Below are positions 38,173-40,604 of a DNA stretch of 40,604 nucleotides, in pieces. Positions within the stretch are counted from its first letter, which is position 1. The number at the start of each line of letters is the position of its first letter. The position numbers were made by a program, and so were the translations under genes. The stretch is from positions 1 through 40,604 of the forward strand of contig CALBNC010000085.1 in the NCBI GenBank assembly GCA_937896195.1, written 5' to 3'. This DNA comes from an uncultured Gammaproteobacteria bacterium (lineage in GTDB: Bacteria; Pseudomonadota; Gammaproteobacteria; PS1; Pseudothioglobaceae). The notes under the pieces are model-generated. The model made no database searches, was not told the origin of the DNA, and saw only the letters and a program-made list of their open reading frames with translations.

Positions 38173-38793
38173 ATGCAACAAATCAGACTATTTCTATCGA
38201 TAATTTTATTAAGCTTTTCTTCAGCTATTTTTGCTGAAACATTTACAGAGGGCAAGCATTATATTGCGCTTGATAAGCCTGTTAAAACGACAGTAGCGGA
38301 TAAGGTAGAGGTTAGAGAACTGTTTTGGTATTATTGCCCCCATTGTTTTAATGTGGAACCTGTATTGAGTAATTGGGTGAAAAAATTACCTAATAATACG
38401 ACCTTTATTCGTCAGCCTGCTGTTTTTTCAGATCGTTGGATTAATGGCGCTATTTTTTACTATGTACTAGAGCAGTTAGATGAAGTTGATCGTTTGCATA
38501 GTCAGCTATTTGAAGCTATTCATTTACAAAAGAGGGCTTTTATTGATCAGGAAGATTTTGTTGAATGGCTAGTTGAGCATGGTGTCGATAATGATGTCGC
38601 CAATAGTGCTTTTAAATCTTTCTCAGTTCGCATTAAAGTGAATAAATCAAAACTCAATACGGTGAAATACCATACTTCTGGCGTTCCAGCTTTAGTGATT
38701 AATGGTAAGTACTGGACGGATGCTTCTCATGCAGGCGGAGAGTTAGAGATGTTTAAAGTGGCTGATTATTTAATTGCAAAAGAGTCCAAATAA
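38173..38793 (+). CDS. dsbA: Thiol:disulfide interchange protein DsbA
   Basis: 206 residues from ATG at 38173; the frame is open further upstream to 38119, but the signal peptide MQQIRLFLSIILLSFSSAIFA begins here, with cleavage after AIFA. The active site CPHC lies in YYCPHCFNVEP and the cis-proline in TSGVPALVINGKY. A helical insertion separates the halves of the thioredoxin fold. It introduces disulfides into periplasmic proteins and is reoxidised by DsbB, which is not in the window. GAGAAAT precedes the start. Confidence 0.95.
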   Translation: MQQIRLFLSIILLSFSSAIFAETFTEGKHYIALDKPVKTTVADKVEVRELFWYYCPHCFNVEPVLSNWVKKLPNNTTFIRQPAVFSDRWINGAIFYYVLEQLDEVDRLHSQLFEAIHLQKRAFIDQEDFVEWLVEHGVDNDVANSAFKSFSVRIKVNKSKLNTVKYHTSGVPALVINGKYWTDASHAGGELEMFKVADYLIAKESK

Positions 38794-38798
38794 CATCT

Positions 38799-39551
38799 GT
38801 GCTTGATCGTGTTTTGGTTTTATCAGGTTTAGACCCTTGCGGAGGGGCGGGCATTGCTGCTGATATTGAGACAATTAATCAATTTGGCGCAACGCCATTA
38901 CCTATCGTAACATCACTAACTGTTCAAAATACACAGTGTGTGAGTGAAGTGCAGCCGGTTGATCATCAGTTAATTATTAAACAGTTAAATGCTTTAACAG
39001 AAGATATTGATATCAATGTTGTAAAAATTGGATTATTGTCATCTGTTGAGCAAATAACAGCAATAACTAATTGGTTAACTAAAAGCCATACAGTAATTCT
39101 TGATCCTATTATTAAGGCTAGTACTAATGATGAGTTGTTAGTGCAAAAGTCTATTGATGCACTTAAACTAGAGCTACTTCCTAAGGTTTTTTTCTTAACT
39201 CCTAATGTTTTTGAATTAGAAAAATTAGCGCCTAATTTATCTGAACAAGAGGCTGTTAAATCCTTACCATGTGAATGGGTCTTACTAACAACCACAGAGT
39301 CATCTGAGCACCTGATTGAACATCGCCTATATCATCAAGGTGAGCTATATGAGCGTTTTTCATACCATAAGCTACCTGGTGAATATCATGGATCTGGCTG
39401 TACATTGGCCAGTGCAATTGGCGTACTAATTGCTGCTAAACTAGATGTAGATGTTGCTGTTAAGCGGGCACTAGACTACACGTATCAAACTTTGTTAAAT
39501 GCCAAGCGAATAGGTAAAATGCAATATCATCCAAATAGAATAAGTCCTTAA
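38799..39551 (+). CDS. thiD: Hydroxymethylpyrimidine / phosphomethylpyrimidine kinase
   Basis: 250 residues. Ribokinase-fold protein with VLSGLDPCGGAGIAADIET, the substrate segment TSLTVQNT, VKIGLLSS, LTPNVFELEKL and the C-terminal anion-hole motif GSGCTLASAI. It phosphorylates HMP twice for thiamine synthesis. The start is GTG, 5 bases after dsbA; no other thi genes are adjacent. It is a little shorter than E. coli ThiD (266). Confidence 0.94.
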   Translation: MLDRVLVLSGLDPCGGAGIAADIETINQFGATPLPIVTSLTVQNTQCVSEVQPVDHQLIIKQLNALTEDIDINVVKIGLLSSVEQITAITNWLTKSHTVILDPIIKASTNDELLVQKSIDALKLELLPKVFFLTPNVFELEKLAPNLSEQEAVKSLPCEWVLLTTTESSEHLIEHRLYHQGELYERFSYHKLPGEYHGSGCTLASAIGVLIAAKLDVDVAVKRALDYTYQTLLNAKRIGKMQYHPNRISP

Positions 39552-39552
39552 C

Positions 39553-40604
39553 ATGAGTTTTATACACAATTGGCTAAGAGCCGACATTCAAGAAATTAAC
39601 GCTTATCATGTGCCAAGTTCTGACAACCTTATAAAGCTTGATGCCATGGAGTCACCCTTTGCATTGCCTGATGAACTTATCGGCCAATATTTGGCTTATT
39701 TAGCCGATGCACAGCTTAATCGCTACCCAAGTCCAAGTGCTGAGGAATTAAACCAAACTCTTAGAGATTTAATGGATATACCTAAAGAGTTTGGCGTGTT
39801 ATTGGGCAATGGGTCTGACGAGTTAATTCAATTGTTAGCGTTAGCTTGTGATGCTGATGACACTATATTGAGTATTGAGCCAAGTTTTGTGATGTATGAC
39901 ATGATTGCTAAATTCACTCGTTTGAATTATCAAGGTGTGCCATTAACCCAAGATTACAAGCTTGATTTGGACAGCACACTAGAATCAATCAACAAACATA
40001 AACCGAAGCTTATTTTTATCGCCTATCCTAACAATCCAACAGGCAATACATTTGATAGGATTGCTATTGAAAAGATTATCAATATGACAGATGCTATAGT
40101 AGTTTTAGACGAAGCATATTATGCCTATGCAGGGGATAGCTTTATATCAGACATTGCGAAATATCCAAATCTTGTGGTATTGCGCACGGTATCTAAAATT
40201 GGTTTTGCTGGATTACGCCTTGGACTATTGATCGGTTCTCAAGAGACGGTCTCAGAACTAGATAAACTTCGATTACCTTACAATATTAATATTCTTACTC
40301 AAGTGAGTGCTAATTTTTTATTAAAAGAGAGAGATGAGATTAATAAAAATGCAGCCATTATTATTGAGCAACGTCAAATCTTATCAGACGCACTGAAACA
40401 AATTGAAGGTTTGCTGGTTTATCCATCACAAGCCAATTTTATTTTATTTAAAGCACCAAAAGCACAAGCGCTGTTTGACTATTTAAAGGCTAATGGCATA
40501 CTCATTAAAAACTTAAGTGGCGCACCTAAATTAACCAATTGCTTGAGAGTAACGGTAGGTGATAATGACCAAAATAAGCAGTTCATCAACATTGTGAAAA
40601 AATT
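39553..40604 (+). CDS. hisC: Histidinol-phosphate aminotransferase, 3' end outside the window
   Basis: Translation from ATG at 39553, one base after the thiD stop, stays open for 350 codons to the last base of the window. Conserved class II aminotransferase features are LNRYPSPSAEEL, LGNGSDELIQLL, AYPNNPTGN, VLDEAYYAYAG, the PLP-lysine motif VSKIGFAGLRLG and LRVTVG near the end. The family is ~350-360 residues, so only a few codons are missing. It converts imidazole-acetol phosphate to histidinol phosphate. hisG, hisD and hisB do not lie upstream, so it is separate from a classical his operon. Confidence 0.95.
   Translation, partial: MSFIHNWLRADIQEINAYHVPSSDNLIKLDAMESPFALPDELIGQYLAYLADAQLNRYPSPSAEELNQTLRDLMDIPKEFGVLLGNGSDELIQLLALACDADDTILSIEPSFVMYDMIAKFTRLNYQGVPLTQDYKLDLDSTLESINKHKPKLIFIAYPNNPTGNTFDRIAIEKIINMTDAIVVLDEAYYAYAGDSFISDIAKYPNLVVLRTVSKIGFAGLRLGLLIGSQETVSELDKLRLPYNINILTQVSANFLLKERDEINKNAAIIIEQRQILSDALKQIEGLLVYPSQANFILFKAPKAQALFDYLKANGILIKNLSGAPKLTNCLRVTVGDNDQNKQFINIVKK

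Overview
The window is one continuous stretch of AT-rich gammaproteobacterial chromosome with almost no non-coding space. It carries core housekeeping genes only. I see no insertion sequences, integrases, phage genes, CRISPR arrays or rRNA. Gammaproteobacterial markers include AcnB, PurB of the E. coli type, 6S RNA next to ygfA, dusB-fis-purH, LptB, ComM, PmbA, a UbiH-family hydroxylase and DbpA. The base composition, tight packing, beta-carbonic anhydrase beside an SLC13-type anion permease, and broken classical operons fit a marine sulfur-oxidiser of the SUP05/Thioglobus type or a related thiotrophic symbiont. That placement is inference; no sulfur-oxidation or carbon-fixation gene lies in the window.

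Layout. 1-665: tRNA-Ser(UGA) on the minus strand, then divergent rpmB-rpmG ending in a clear terminator. 724-5780: acnB (minus), then purB and rpsP-rimM (plus). 5791-8614: carbonic anhydrase (minus) divergent from an SLC13/RCK-domain permease (plus). 8616-9350: truA (minus). 9407-18994: a long plus-strand run with many start-stop overlaps: dgkA, birA, lptB, tsaD, comM, hisA, rnfH-like, corC-like, a TauE/SafE-like membrane protein, pmbA and a UbiH-family gene. 18991-19743: ygfA and, upstream of it, the 6S RNA gene (both minus). 19867-23565: a tandem-thioredoxin secreted protein, LysE-family exporter, MarC-family protein and dbpA (plus). 23569-34898: a minus-strand run of eleven genes, in transcription order aceF, lpd, a pcm-like methyltransferase, an RND/MMPL exporter, nadB, def, dusB, fis, purH and an unrecognised 137-residue protein (ten protein products named here; fis and purH may have an extra promoter). 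35032-36706: yadGH-type ABC exporter (plus). 36696-37277: plsY (minus). 37316-40604: folB, folK, dsbA, thiD and hisC (plus), hisC running off the end.

Functional themes are translation and RNA modification (L28, L33, S16, RimM, TruA, TsaD, DusB, deformylase, DbpA), central carbon (AcnB, PDH E2/E3), cofactor synthesis (biotin ligase, NadB, FolB/FolK, ThiD, ubiquinone hydroxylase, folate salvage), purine and histidine synthesis, envelope biogenesis (DgkA, LptB, PlsY, RND and ABC exporters) and periplasmic thiol chemistry (DsbA, tandem thioredoxin).

I did not find a clearly new system. The points most worth checking are the carbonic anhydrase/SLC13 pair with a palindromic box between them, the unknown gene in the slot where purD often lies, the near-complete absence of space or terminators between convergent genes, the lysine/alanine/glutamate-rich tail on S16, and the tandem-thioredoxin protein beside a LysE-family exporter. 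Start positions were moved from the longest possible reading frame where family alignment, ribosome binding sites or overlaps favour an internal start (truA, tsaD, comM, hisA, dusB, aceF, yadG-like, dsbA).
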